Shown here one piece after another: positions 1 to 11,020 of a stretch of 64,000 nt of DNA. This DNA is from Gnetum montanum (lineage: Eukaryota > Streptophyta > Gnetopsida > Gnetales > Gnetaceae): contig MNCI01005926.1 in the NCBI GenBank assembly GCA_015680685.1, positions 125,159 through 189,158 on the forward strand, read 5' to 3'. The stretch's first letter is position 1. Every line of letters begins with the position of its first letter. The position numbers were made by a program, and so were the translations under genes. A model generated the notes under the pieces. That model saw only the letters and a list, made by a program, of their open reading frames with translations, ran no database searches and was not told where the DNA came from.

Positions 1-627
1 ACAAAAGCAACCAACTAGGACCCAACAACTAAGCAACCTAAAGCCCTAGCTAACAAAGATGCCAACTTTGGTGTCAACTCACCTACATCGGCAGGGGCCA
101 TCCCAAAGCCAAACTTTCACCGCAAAGACCGTTCAAAGTATACACCACTACTGATGCAACCCTCTCAACTATTGGAGCAACTCTTGAAAGCTGGGCAAAT
201 TCAACACAAACATGTATTAGAGATTACCTGCCAAAAACATGACAGGTACTGTGAGCTACTAAGGAACCCCACCTTAGTAGTACCAAATGAGCCCTCAGTC
301 CCACAACATTTTAAATTGGACCAATACTATCATTACCATCAAATGGTTAGTCACAATACAGACAAATGTCATACCTTGCAAAATGACTTGCAGGGAATGA
401 TAAAACAAGGCCAACTAGTAATTGACATGGCAAGTCAATCCAATGCAGACGATGCCTCCTATGTCATAAACTCAATTAGCATAGGTGGCCATCCCAAACC
501 TGTGCAAAAACCTTTTGTGATCCGTGTGTTTCCCAGCAAGGAAAGGATTCCCCTAGCCTCCACAAACAAGAGGATTCCCTTTGTTATCAAGGCTCTGCAA
601 CATTCATTTGCTAAGACATTAAACTAG
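1..627 (+). pseudogene. Family A (A2) gag, C-terminal part, broken
   Basis: This is the 3' part of a Tat-type gag reading frame. It can be read in one frame from base 1, with a stop at 16-18, through to the stop at 625-627. It aligns by eye with the A1 gag C-terminal region: the QPSQLLEQLLKAGQIQHK stretch matches KPSQLLDQLLKAGLIQHK in A1. The RNA-binding knuckle that in A1 reads CEYH...GH...C is damaged here, with the first cysteine replaced by tyrosine (YHYHQMVSHNTDKC). The frame starts before the window edge. It belongs to element A2, whose protease part continues at 13740 beyond the inserted A1. It is not expected to give a working capsid protein. Confidence 0.85.
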
Positions 628-821
628 CATGACTCATCTGCTAAGACGTTAAACTAGCATGATGGAGCAAGAAAAACCACTAAGTAACCTTTTTTCATCA
701 AGGTGCCACAACATGATGGCCCCTCACCTACCTAAAGCCCAATAGTGAGCAACAACTCAATCCCTTCTCCTTCAAGGGTTGACCCCACTAGCAACCTGGG
801 TAGGCCCACCAAATGGGAATG
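628..821 (+). mobile_element. A2 internal region up to the A1 insertion point
   Basis: Low-coding A2 sequence with two copies of the 13-base motif (AAGAC-N3-AAACT form) near 613-655, followed by weakly gag-like text. It ends at the target duplication gaatg (817-821), and the A2 sequence resumes at 13735. I see no separate gene here. Confidence 0.7.
817..821. repeat. Target-site duplication of A1, left copy (gaatg)
   Basis: The five bases gaatg lie directly before the TG start of the 5' LTR. They are repeated exactly after the CA end of the 3' LTR at 13735-13739. A perfect 5-bp duplication is what gypsy integrases produce, and it fixes the limits of A1. Confidence 0.9.
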
Positions 822-1067
822 TGAAACACCACTAATTTTGGCCTAGCACTTTCAGACAAGAATCAAGCTAAGTCATGCTGCTGCCCAACATGAGTACAGC
901 ATGACCAAACCTGGAGGCCTCTCAAACAGCCCCTGATGGTCCATGATTCAACAAGAAAGGTCCCCCCGAGGCCCATAGGCAAATGCACCAACTTCCAGCA
1001 TCCAGAATCAAAAGTTTCAGGTTCAAAATGTTTGGTTTTGGCTAAGTACACTTTGGTTACTTTTTCA

Positions 1068-1289
1068 GACGCTGCACAGCGTAAGGATCAGCGTCACCAA
1101 CTTTTGGAGCCCCGAAATTGAGTTCAAATAGGATGAAATCAAGCACAATGACCCCCCATGACCTTCACCAAGCTCTCCAGTAGCTCCCAGCCTCCAAAAA
1201 AACCAAGATTTGGGCCTCAAATATGCCATTTTGACTTGGTGATGCTAGGGTTACTTTTTCAGACGCTGCACAGCGTAAGGATCAGCGTC
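1068..1289. repeat. Duplicated hairpin block in the LTR
   Basis: Two direct copies (1057-1116 and 1250-1310) of a block containing gacgctg, cagcgt and cagcgtc. In copy one, gacgctg (1068-1074) can pair either with cagcgt two bases away or with cagcgtc (1089-1095), so two alternative stems are possible. Copy two lies at 1262-1289. In the third LTR of this family (16815-18358) only one copy remains, which fits recombination between the two direct copies. Confidence 0.7.
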
Positions 1290-1738
1290 ACCAATTTTTA
1301 GAGCCCCAAAACTAAGCCAAAATGACTTGATTTTAAGCGTGTAAGTCATCCTCAAGGTCCACTATTGATAACTATGGGTCCCAGCCTTCATAAATTCCAG
1401 ATTTCAACCCAAAATTGCAAGTTTTGGAGGTCACACTACAGCTCACACTGCAAGTCACGCTGGATGCTAGACAAGTGGGGCGGTGTTAATCCTTCTTGAT
1501 TTTCTTTTTCAAGAAATCTATAAAATGGCAAAGGGATATGAAAGCCCATGCAAAATCAGGCCAAATATTTAGCCAAAAAAAAAAGAAATATAATTTTTTG
1601 AAGCGGGCCAGAGTTGGAGCTAATCTTTTTAAATTTTAAATTTTTTTTTATCACTTGAGCGCTTGTATTTCTAATTTGTATTTTTTTATGGGCTTAAATG
1701 ACCCACAAATTGTAAAATACATTGAACCTGGTCAAAGA

Positions 1739-1774
1739 AAACCCTAGCCAAACCCTAGCCCAACCCTATAAATA
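1739..1774 (+). promoter_or_regulatory. LTR core promoter: two telo-boxes and TATA box
   Basis: Two AAACCCTAG elements (1739-1747 and 1750-1758) stand just upstream of TATAAATA (1767-1774). The same arrangement recurs in the 3' LTR, with TATA at 13091-13098. AAACCCTA telo-boxes are a known plant promoter element near transcription starts of translation-related and cell-cycle genes. Transcription of the element RNA would start about 30 bases downstream, near 1800. The promoter role is inferred from sequence only. Confidence 0.65.
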
Positions 1775-2417
1775 CCCTATCAATTCACACAAACTAGGGG
1801 AAGGCAAGAGAAGCAAAGCAAAAGCAGCAAGAGAGAAGGGAGAGGAAGAGGTAAAGATTGGAGAGATTGGAAATTCTGAAGAAGGACAGAACTTGCAATC
1901 CTTGGGCACTCGGCACATCCGATTTTTGGCTTCCAAGTTCTTCTCACGTTCATCCCATTTCATCATCGCATTATCGTGTCACATCTTTCCGGGGCTAGGC
2001 GTTTGATTTGTCATTCACACTTGTGCAACTACGCTTTGGCGGTGCACATTTTTTTAAAAAAACAATATAATACAGTTTCATTATTGCCTTCCATTCACAT
2101 TGTTTAAGTTCTATTTATGCTTTACAAATATAACTTTGTTTATGCTTTATTCATAATTCAATATGCTTTATTTACATTTCATATTGTTGTCTACATTCCG
2201 TTTACATCCTGTATACGATAACTCCAGTGCTAGTCGTAGCTTACGCTCGGGGAAGTCCTTGGTTGATTTGTGTGCAAATCATCCAAGGCACTATGCCTTC
2301 ATTTAGTTTTCCAGCTTACCCTCAAGCACAAGCAAGGTCAGCTGTGGCTGCCCAACAATCTCTCAGTGTTTGTTTCCCTTCCAGCCTTACACCGACGATT
2401 TAGGTCAGTACAGTTTT

Positions 2418-2436
2418 TGGCGCTAGAAGGAGGGCC
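2418..2436 (+). promoter_or_regulatory. Primer-binding site of A1
   Basis: The sequence tggcgctagaaggagggcc lies five bases after the CA end of the 5' LTR and starts with TGG, the complement of a tRNA CCA end. A closely similar sequence (tggcactagaaggaggtcc) follows the third LTR at 18364. I could not assign the tRNA by eye. Confidence 0.75.
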
Positions 2437-2599
2437 ACTTTCTTGTTATTGATTAAAACCTCACTACGTATCAAAACTTATCCATCTTGCCCATTTGAGT
2501 CTCTTCATCCCTGTTGATCACACTAAGCTTGTGTCACCCCACACTACAACTACTTACGATCCAACTCCATTCGTCTATCCCAATCCATTCACATTTATC

Positions 2600-5500
2600 A
2601 TGGAATCTTCCCAAGTCAACCCAGTAACATTACCAATTGCTTCAAACCCTTTGACTACTACGGAATCTATAACCATTATTGAACACATAAATCTTCAAGG
2701 CCCTACACGCCAATCCCTCAGGCTACAAGTCAAAGGCCCTATTCATGCAACTCTTACACCCGAACAATATAATTTTATCTGTGTTAAGATCCAAGCCAAC
2801 CTACCCATTGATCGTATAGAGAGGGAAGCTAGGCGAGAATATAAATTCATCCATAAAGGAGGACGTGAGTTTATCCCTTCAGCTTTTGACATAATCCCAC
2901 TATCTGAAAACCATCATAAACTCATATCCCAACTTCTTATGACTAGAAGTCAAGCCTTACAACTACCTCCCATAGAGCCTCAAGATGAAGAAGATGACTT
3001 TGCAGCCCAATCTGAACATGGAGAATCATACCATACTGTTAGCCCCCATGCCCACACAAACCTATTATCCCATCCTTTCCTAGAAGAAACTATGTTTCCT
3101 TCTTCATCCACAAACATTCAAGCACCTGTTCCCCATTCCATTCCTATCTTCTCCGTGCTCAATAACATTCACTCTGATGCATCCACTTCCATAATTCCTC
3201 CACCAGTACAGTCCCAACAACTCACCCAAACCAACGTAGGGTCAATCCTCCAACCTCAAGTAATTGGAATACCGTCAGTCATACCAGCTTCCACATCCAC
3301 CCATTACATACCCCAGATGCAAATTCATAGGGCACCATTGATTACTCCTACCCAACATGTACAAGGTGTTACCTCACAAACTATGGCTAGGCAGTGGGTC
3401 CCACCGGTAGTATCAGTCTCGAATACCATCCCACCACAACAAATGTTAGCCCAACAACCTACTTTTCCACAAACAATGCCATAATTAAACCATTATCATC
3501 CACAATCAACTCAATTCATTGGTTTGCCTACCGCCCAAGAATGGGCAGACACACAAAAAATGGTGCACTCGTTGGCAGAAAAAGTAAAATGCCTTAAAAC
3601 TTGCAACAATGAGGAAGTCAAGGTACTAGATTTCTATCAAGATGACCCAATTGACCCCTCAGTTCCACCCTTGACCTTGCCAAAAGGAGTCTCATTACCT
3701 CAACTGACCAAGTACAATGGAGAAGGGGACCCAAATGCTCACCTAGTGACATTTAGAACTGAAAGCCTTTTACTTCAAGCATGGCCTCATGTAATTTTGC
3801 GAGTGTTTGCAATGTCCTTAATTGGAAAAGTCTTAGACTGGTACCGATCTTTACCCCGTAGCTACATATCTTCTTTAGAGAATTTGCTACATCAGTTTGT
3901 CACCCGTTTCAAGTACAACTTAAAACCTGAAGCCACATTAGATATCTTGATTCAAATTAAATCAGCGCCTTTAGAGCCAGCACAAAAATTTATCCAAAGG
4001 TGGAGTGCAACCTTAAATGAACTTCACGAACCTATCCCTGAAACATATTTACTCACTATCCTCAAATCAGCGGTGAATGACTTTATTAAGTCAAAACTTT
4101 ACTACCTGAAAGCCCACACATTGAGGCAAGCATTCGTACAAATCAAAGACATAGAAGAAGCAGAACAAACAAGTAATGACCCATCCTACTCAGCCTTTAG
4201 AAGCCAACACATAAGGAAAGATAAATCCAAAACAATGGTAGCAGCAGTGGCTAAGGGAAAACAACCCACTATCCCAAACAACTATGAAAGAACAGCACCC
4301 ACTCATACACCTGAAAGTTTCTCAAATAGAAACAACAACACAGGTCATGCACGTACCTTCGAAAGGAAAGACCCTACTCAATACACATCATTGCCCATGA
4401 AGCCTTCACAACTACTTGATCAACTTCTAAAGGCTGGGCTAATTCAACACAAAAAAATGTCTCCTGTGGCCTCACAAAGACATGATCGCTTTTGCGAATT
4501 GGCCAAAAATCCAGCCTTAGCAACATCCAATGAACCTCCCATTCCAAAAGGCTTTAGGTTGGATAGGTTTTGTGAATATCATCAACAGTGTGGTCATGGG
4601 ACTGATTACTGTTTTGCGTTGAAACAAGACATACAACGCATGATAGATGGGGGTGAAGTAGTATTCGATGAGACAAACCCAGTAAGGTCCCAAAACCAAT
4701 CCATGGGGGTCTACAAGGATCCTCTCAATACCAAAACCAACGATGCCCTATATGTGATTAATACTATCCATATGGAAAATAGACAAGATGTTCCGTGAAG
4801 ACCTTTTGTGATTCGGAGGCCTTCAGAAAACACACCTACCCCAACATCTTCTCAAACCCCTTTTACCACATGCACGTCCCACACACCATCAAAACCATTC
4901 ATCATCCGCATACCTCCTTCAGTTGCCACCACAACAAAAATACCATCTAAAAACCAATCCATTCCCTTTGTGGTCCAGGTGCCAAAACACCCTAGCACAC
5001 AACCCACCTCCACTTCTAGACAACCTTTGCGAGAACGTCTTGCCGATAGGCTAATAAGAGAGCGCTTGGAAAAAGAAAAAAGAGAGCGCATGGAGAGAGA
5101 AAACCATGGACATGAATTAGGATTGCCAAAGTCTACACCGCTAAGCACCGTTCCCATGAGTTCGTCCGTTAATGAGCCTAGTACAAGTCATATCCCAAAC
5201 CCAGCATGCTTAGCTACTAATGTAAAAACCCCTCCACGAGAAATATGAATGCTAGGTTAAATGGACCAAATTTCTACAGATAAGAATGTCCCAAACGGAA
5301 AATACCTAGCCAATGTGTTGATCCAGGTCACACAAGCCTTAAAACAAAAGAATACTTCTTTAAGTTTGTATGACCTAGTAATGACTTTACCAGTACATCA
5401 AGAGGCTCTAGTACGGATGCTAACTTCAATTCCTATTAGTGAGGATCTTCCTACAGATGAACCATCCATTTATGCAATATTATCCCCACAACTTCAGGAA

Positions 5501-6241
5501 TCGAATACCACATCCTTAGAATTCCATGTTAAGGACATTAAGCTAGATGAGAAAACAAGGGAAATCACCACAGCCCCTATGTTCATAACAATATAGGTTG
5601 ATCATTTCAAAATACGTATGGTTCATGTCGATGATGGTGCAGCAACAAATGTAATACCTTTTTCCATCATTGAAAAACTGGGACTCACTGAACAAATACA
5701 ACCTATAACAACCTCTTTCTTGAGATCCTTCAGTGGTTCCCGTGTGGGAGTGAAAGGCATGGTTACCTTAGATTTCATAGCCGAAGACCAATTCCCTACA
5801 TCAGCTGAATTCATAGTAGTTGATGAAATGCCAGGGTTTAATCTGATCCTAGGACGTCCGTGGCTAGCTCAACTTAAAGCTATAACTTCACCAATCCATC
5901 AGGAGATACATCTACCTTACGAGGGTGGTGAGATCATCATACATGGGGATACAACACCATCGATCACTTCCTCATACCTTGAGGTAGGTTAAGGGTTAGA
6001 AATTGAGTTCATTAAGCCTAAACAAGAAACCATGGACATACATAAAACCGTGAACCCAACATTGATTCACAATCCAACTAGCATTGAAGAAACACAAGAA
6101 GACACAGACATAGGGGCCATTCCTGCTGATATCTCTTAGTCGGAACTACCCTTTGACATCACTAATGAAGGGGAAGGTGAATATAAAATCATACCCATAC
6201 ACCCAGCCCCACATGTTAAGCTACAAAAGATCAAGAGGTAA
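2600..6241 (+). pseudogene. gag-pro: A1 gag-protease polyprotein, interrupted by stops
   Basis: One reading frame runs from ATG 2600 (context atcATGG) to the stop at 6239-6241, broken by stops at 3482, 4796, 5246, 5255, 5594, 5990 and near 6140. The N-terminal third is Pro/Thr/Ser/Gln-rich. The capsid domain lies near 3600-4170 (GDPNAHLVTF, DWYRSLP). A CX2HX4HX4C knuckle (CEYHQQCGHGTDYC) is near 4570-4615 and a charged RERLEKEKRER helix near 5040-5100. The aspartic protease (VHVDDGAATNVIPF, then LILGRPWLAQL) spans about 5600-5940. The homologous copy at 18725-20365 has W or Q at three of the stops, so these are nonsense mutations in what was once a continuous frame. Gag forms the particle and protease would cut the polyprotein. 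Confidence 0.88.
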
Positions 6242-6940
6242 CTCAACAACTAGAACGAATGATACGAACTGTCTGAAATGACGTTAAACTACAAACTATC
6301 CGAAATGACGTTAAACTACGAACTATCCAAAATGACGTTAAACTATGGCATGTTTGAAATGACATTAAACTAGCCATAGTAAAAAATGGTCAATTCCATT
6401 TAAAAATTCTAGAAAACATTACTACCTTTGGTCCACCATGGCATAAAACTGGTAATCCTTTCTTTAACAACAAATGCAATAGTCCATCAAGACTCTAAAC
6501 TGATGTACCAAGCCCGAAATGGCTTTAAACTAGAGCCAAAAAATTACAAATTTACAAACTCCCATCATCTTACATTGAATTTTTGCTTACAGGTTACAAG
6601 TTACGATTTAGATTCTTGCACGGTCGTTGCTTTTCTTTTCCAAGTATTTACCTCACGTCTTGCTCTACACTTTAGAAATTTATGTTACATTTAGTTGCAC
6701 ACATATACACTAGAAAACAAAGAAAAATAATAAAAAACATGAAAAATTATAAAAACATTTACATGAAACATAAAGATAACGATGCAACCATTTTATACCG
6801 TAATTAAAATTCAGGCCATTACATCAGTCTTTATACATTCCACCAAACTAGTTATCCTATATTCATTTACACTTTGTAACTCTCTTACTGAGGGAGTGTC
6901 TCTTATTTCGCTCCTGTTTTAATTGGCGGGAGTGAGTATC
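6242..6940 (+). other. Spacer between protease and RT of A1; possible Ogre-like intron
   Basis: About 700 bp with no domain, between the gag-protease stop and the first ATG of pol. It contains a four-unit 27-bp repeat (6274-6373) and AT-rich sequence. Ogre relatives are known to carry an intron at exactly this place. Candidate donors include AG|GTAACT at 6237 and candidate acceptors include tttttgcttacag ending at 6590 and the pyrimidine-rich run before 6932. The donor is not conserved in A3, which has GGAAAC, so the intron reading is only a suggestion. Confidence 0.45.
6274..6373. repeat. 27-bp tandem repeat, four copies
   Basis: Each unit contains gaaatgac, three bases, then taaacta, a form of the family-wide ATGAC-N3-AAACT motif. 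The inverted A3 fragment has three units of the same repeat at 18731-18812, so the array is part of the family and not a local expansion. Confidence 0.85.
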
Positions 6941-9900
6941 ATGGCCAACCACAACATCCTCTCAAAATTATCTCTCAACGAATCATATGGAGATATAGAA
7001 AGAGTAATTTTCCCAGAATCTTTGGATCTAAATCCATCCACCTATACTGATTTGATAGCCTCCACTCAAGAAACGTCAGACTGGCCTAAAAACATAGCCA
7101 AGACTCTAGACCTAGAAGCTAACAATATCACTAAAGATCCTCTGATTGAGATCCCCATTACCATAGTTAATGATGAAGCCAAGGCCTTGAAATTAAGTGC
7201 CTTACTAGATCCGCAACTCGTAGGTGACATCACTCAGGTCTTAAAAGACAACGTAAAAATGTTCGCATGGTCATATACAGACATGCCAGGACTAAACCCC
7301 TAGATCATCCAACATAACATCATCCTTGATGAAAAAATCAAACCAGTAAAACAAAAAGCACGAAAGGTTAGACCCAAAGTTGCATTAGCAGTCCGTGCTG
7401 AGATCACAAAACTTTACCAAGCTGGTTTCATCCAAGCCGTTGACTATTCCAATTGGGTGTCAAACATTGTTGTAGTCCCCAAGAAGAATGGTAGTATATG
7501 CATATGTATTGATTTTCGTGACCTCAACATAGCCACTATAAAGGATGACTTTCCCCTGCCCAATATTGATCAACTTATTGACATGACTACTGGGCATGCA
7601 TTATTATCCTTTATGGACGGATTTTCAGGCTACAATCAGATAAGAATTAATCCAGATCATCAACTTAGAACAACTTTTATGACACCTTGGGGGACATTTT
7701 GTTATACGATAATGCCATTTGGCCTTAAGAATGTGGGTGCTACATATCAATGAGCAATGACATATATATTTAGTGACTACATGCTTATTTTGCTCAATGA
7801 TTATGTTGATGATATAGCGGTTAAGTCTAAAACAACTAAACAACATGCAAAAGATCTAGATTTAGTGCTTAAACGTTGTCTCAAATATGACCTTAGGCTC
7901 AACCCAAAAAAGTGTGTCTTTGGTGTTAAAATAGGAAAAATTCTTGGTTTCCTAGTTTCCGAAACAGGGATCCAGGTAGACCCTGATCAAGTTAAAGCGA
8001 TAACCAATATGCAACCACTAAGAAACCTTACCGAACTACATGGCCTCCAAGGTAGGCTGCAATTCATTAGATGCTTTATCGAAAGGTTGACGGATAAGTT
8101 GAGTCCTATGCAACATCTATTATGAAATAATGTACATTTCCAATGGACTCAACAATGCCAAGAAGCATTTGAGAACATAAAACACGAGTTGGCCCAACTA
8201 CCAACTATTTATCCTCCACAAAGTGACAAACCTTTCTACATCTATCTTGCAACTTCTAGTTCATCCATCGCATCCATGCTTTGTCAAAAATGTCATGATG
8301 GGGCCAAGATCCCTGTATACTATCTAAGCCATGCTTTAATAGCCCATGAACAACGATACAACGATGTAGAAAAATCATGCCTTGCCCTTGTCTTCTCTTT
8401 GAAGAAATGGCAACATTATCTCTTTTGTAATCAAGTTTACATCATTTGCAAAGATAATGTTCTCCATGCCATCACTAATAACATCTACAAGTCAAGTAGG
8501 TTAGCTAGGTGGAAAGCAATTATTGCAGAGTTTGATTTACACTATGTCGCTCAATCTTTCACAAAAGGTCAAGCAATAGCCACACAATTAACTGTCTCAC
8601 CGACATATGATCAAACAACAATAAACCCCGAATTCCCAAATGAAAATGTTAACAGTATAGACACTGTACCTAATAATTATGAGGCAATTATCTACTTTGA
8701 TGGGGCCTCAACCTCTCGTGGAGGAAGTGCCGCAGCTATTTTAATATACCCCTCTAGGGAAATCCAACCTTCTGCTTATCGCTTAAACTTTCCTTGCACC
8801 AATAACATAGCAGAATACAAGGGTCTTCTTAGAGGACTTCAAGCAGCACTAACTTTAGGAATCTCATGCCTTGTTGTTCGAGGTGATTCACAATTAGTTA
8901 TTAATCAAGTCACTGAAGCCTACACATGCAAAGCTCTCCATTTGCAACCATATTATGATTTGACTAAACATCTAGTGAGACAACTACTAGAAGTGGATAT
9001 ACAACACATCACTAGAAGTAAGAATACCATTACTGATGCACTTGCCACACTAGCCTTAAACATGACACCTAAAATGTTTCATGCATTGCCTAGTTCTATA
9101 ACCAGTTGTGTCGAACCTATAATTAACACTCTAAGTGAAGTACCTATAGCATCTGTTAGTACAACACACGCAAAAGAATGGTATGATGACATAAAAGAGT
9201 ATCTTCTAAAAGGCGAACCTCCACAACACTTGACACATGCTCAAAAGGACACTATACAAAAATGCTCTCGCCAATACACATTAATAGGTGACACCTTGTG
9301 TCGTAAATCATATGAAGGTATTTTGCTAACATGTGTTAGTAGCACTGATGGTCAAACAATTGTAGAACAAATCCATGAGGGACTTTGTGGAGGACACATA
9401 GCACCTAAAGCAATGGCAACAAAGATTAGGCGCTTAGGCTATTACTGGCCACACATGGAATATGATTGCATCTCCAAGGTTAGAACCTGTGACATCTGCC
9501 AAAAGCATAGTAATTTGATACATGCGTCACCTAACGAACTGCATATGACAGAAATCATATGGCCATTCCAAAAATGGGGTTTAGACTTAATTGGACCAAT
9601 AACGCCATCATCTTCAGCAGGCCATAGCTTCATTATCACTGCAACTGAACATTTCACAAAATGGGTGGAAGCTATTCCTCTTAGGAAGACCAGATCAAAA
9701 CACGTTTGCACCTTTATAATGGAAAATATTATAACCCGTTTTGGTGTTCCAATGACCATCGTTACCGATACTGGGCCACAATTCAGCAGTGCAAATACCA
9801 AAAGTTTTTGTGAAAGTCTAGGCATTAAACATGCATTTTCATCACCTTACTACCCACAGAGTAATGTTCAAGCAGAGGCTACAAATAAAACTGTCATCAT

Positions 9901-10417
9901 GATACTCAAAAAGATGCTGAATCAGAGCAAGAAACGATGGCATGAACAATTGGTCTACGCATTATGGGCTTATAGAACGACACATCGAACATCCATAGGT
10001 AACACTCCATATAGTCTTGTATACGGATCTGAAGCTGTTTTACCTTTAGAATTGCAGGTTCCCTCATTGCGGATAACTCTCTCCAATCTCTTTGATGAAA
10101 GTCAAAACAATGAATTACGCATTGCTGACCTCGACACAATAGAGGAGGAATGTATGCAAACTCTTGATCAAATTGAATGGTACCAAAAATAGTAGAGACA
10201 AAGGCACAAGCACGATCTCCACAAACAGCTGATTAAAGAAGGAGATCTAGTCCTTAAGGCCGCCCGAGAACATCCAAGTAAATTCTCAGCCAACTGGGAA
10301 GGGCCTTATTTAGTCATCAAGGCATACAACAATGGAGCATTCAAACTTACTGACATGGATGGAAACAAGTTTGCCAATCCTACAAACCACTTATACTTGA
10401 AGAGGTACTACGTCTGA
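6941..10417 (+). pseudogene. pol: A1 pol: RT, RNase H, archaeal-type RNase H, integrase
   Basis: One frame from ATG 6941 to TGA 10415-10417, with stops at 7301, 7751, 8123, 10190 and 10193. RT (about 7450-8130) has CIDFRDLN, FMDGFSGYNQI, MPFGLKN and the catalytic YVDD (near 7804). The first RNase H (8190-8600) has YLATS where an active enzyme has an aspartate, as is usual in dual-RNase H Tat elements. The second (about 8680-9060) has YFDGAST, NNIAEYKGL and GDSQLVINQV and looks complete. Integrase has the H-H-C-C finger (HEGLCGGH, CDIC), catalytic D in GLDLIGP, D in VTDTGPQF and E 36 residues later (DD35E), and ends with the WEGPY module at about 10300. The frame is the same as gag-protease. 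It is now inactive because of the stops. Confidence 0.93.
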
Positions 10418-10435
10418 CAAACTTGAGGTACATCA

Positions 10436-10770
10436 CAGTCCTGGATCATGACTTAAAACCGATACCATCGAACAGTCCTGGATCATGACTTAAAACTGAT
10501 ACCACAGAACAGTCCTGGATCATGACTTAAAACTGATACCACAGAACAGTCCTGGATCATGACTTAAAACTGATACCACAGAACAGTCCTGGATCATGAC
10601 TTAAAACTGATACCACAGAACAGTCCTAGATCATGACTTAAAATTAATACCACAGAACAGTCCTAGATCATGACTTAAAACTAATACCATAGAACAGTCT
10701 TGGATCATGACTTAAAATGATACCACAGAACAGTCCTGGATCATGACTTAAAACTGATACCACAGAGACA
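10436..10770. repeat. 37-bp tandem array after A1 pol, about nine copies
   Basis: Nine near-identical 37-bp units, each beginning cagtcctggatcatgac and holding tgacttaaaact. There are no unique spacers, so this is a simple tandem array, not a CRISPR. A related, more diverged array of about seven units lies at the same place in A2 (15224-15450). The array is non-coding and sits between the pol stop and the polypurine tract. Confidence 0.93.
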
Positions 10771-11020
10771 TGTCCGGTATGACACTAAACTGCTACATCC
10801 GTCTTCCATGACATGAAACTAACATCCAGAGTCCACTAAGACTATAAACTCATTTGCCTCTTCATAGTCCACTATGACTATAAACTAGTTTGCCTCTTCA
10901 TAGTCCGCTATGACTATAAACTAGCAATGCACCGTCCACTACGATGCTAAACTGGCACCGTCCAATGGTTTATGACGTGAAACTAATCCACAATAGTTCA
11001 CTAATACTATAAACCAGAGA
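10771..11020. repeat. Irregular run of the ATGAC-N3-AAACT motif
   Basis: About eight spaced copies of the motif with different middle bases (act, atg, tat, tat, gtg and others), for example atgacactaaact, atgacatgaaact and atgactataaact. Spacing and flanks differ from the 37-bp array just before it, so the motif is kept while its context changes. A2 has the same series at 15460-15665. Confidence 0.75.

Larger units (their letters stand above)
822..2412 (+). repeat. A1 5' LTR
   Basis: A 1591-bp direct repeat of 12160-13734, beginning tgaaacaccac and ending gtcagtaca. It holds two copies of a hairpin-forming GACGCTG block, a promoter with telo-boxes and TATA near 1739-1774, and poly-T and poly-A runs around 1570-1690. 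Short open frames inside it (for example 1722-2006) are not conserved in the other LTR copies and are not genes. Confidence 0.93.

Noticed and set aside
1722-2006. 94-residue frame inside the A1 5' LTR
   Set aside because: It spans the TATA and transcription start region, and the copies in the other LTRs break the frame.
5623-5814. Minus-strand frame over the A1 protease, and similar frames such as 9442-9825 over integrase
   Set aside because: They lie opposite well-supported coding sequence and show no domain of their own.
10436-10770. Regular repeats that could be taken for a CRISPR-like array
   Set aside because: The 37-bp units are directly head to tail with no unique spacers, in a plant retroelement, with no cas-like genes nearby.
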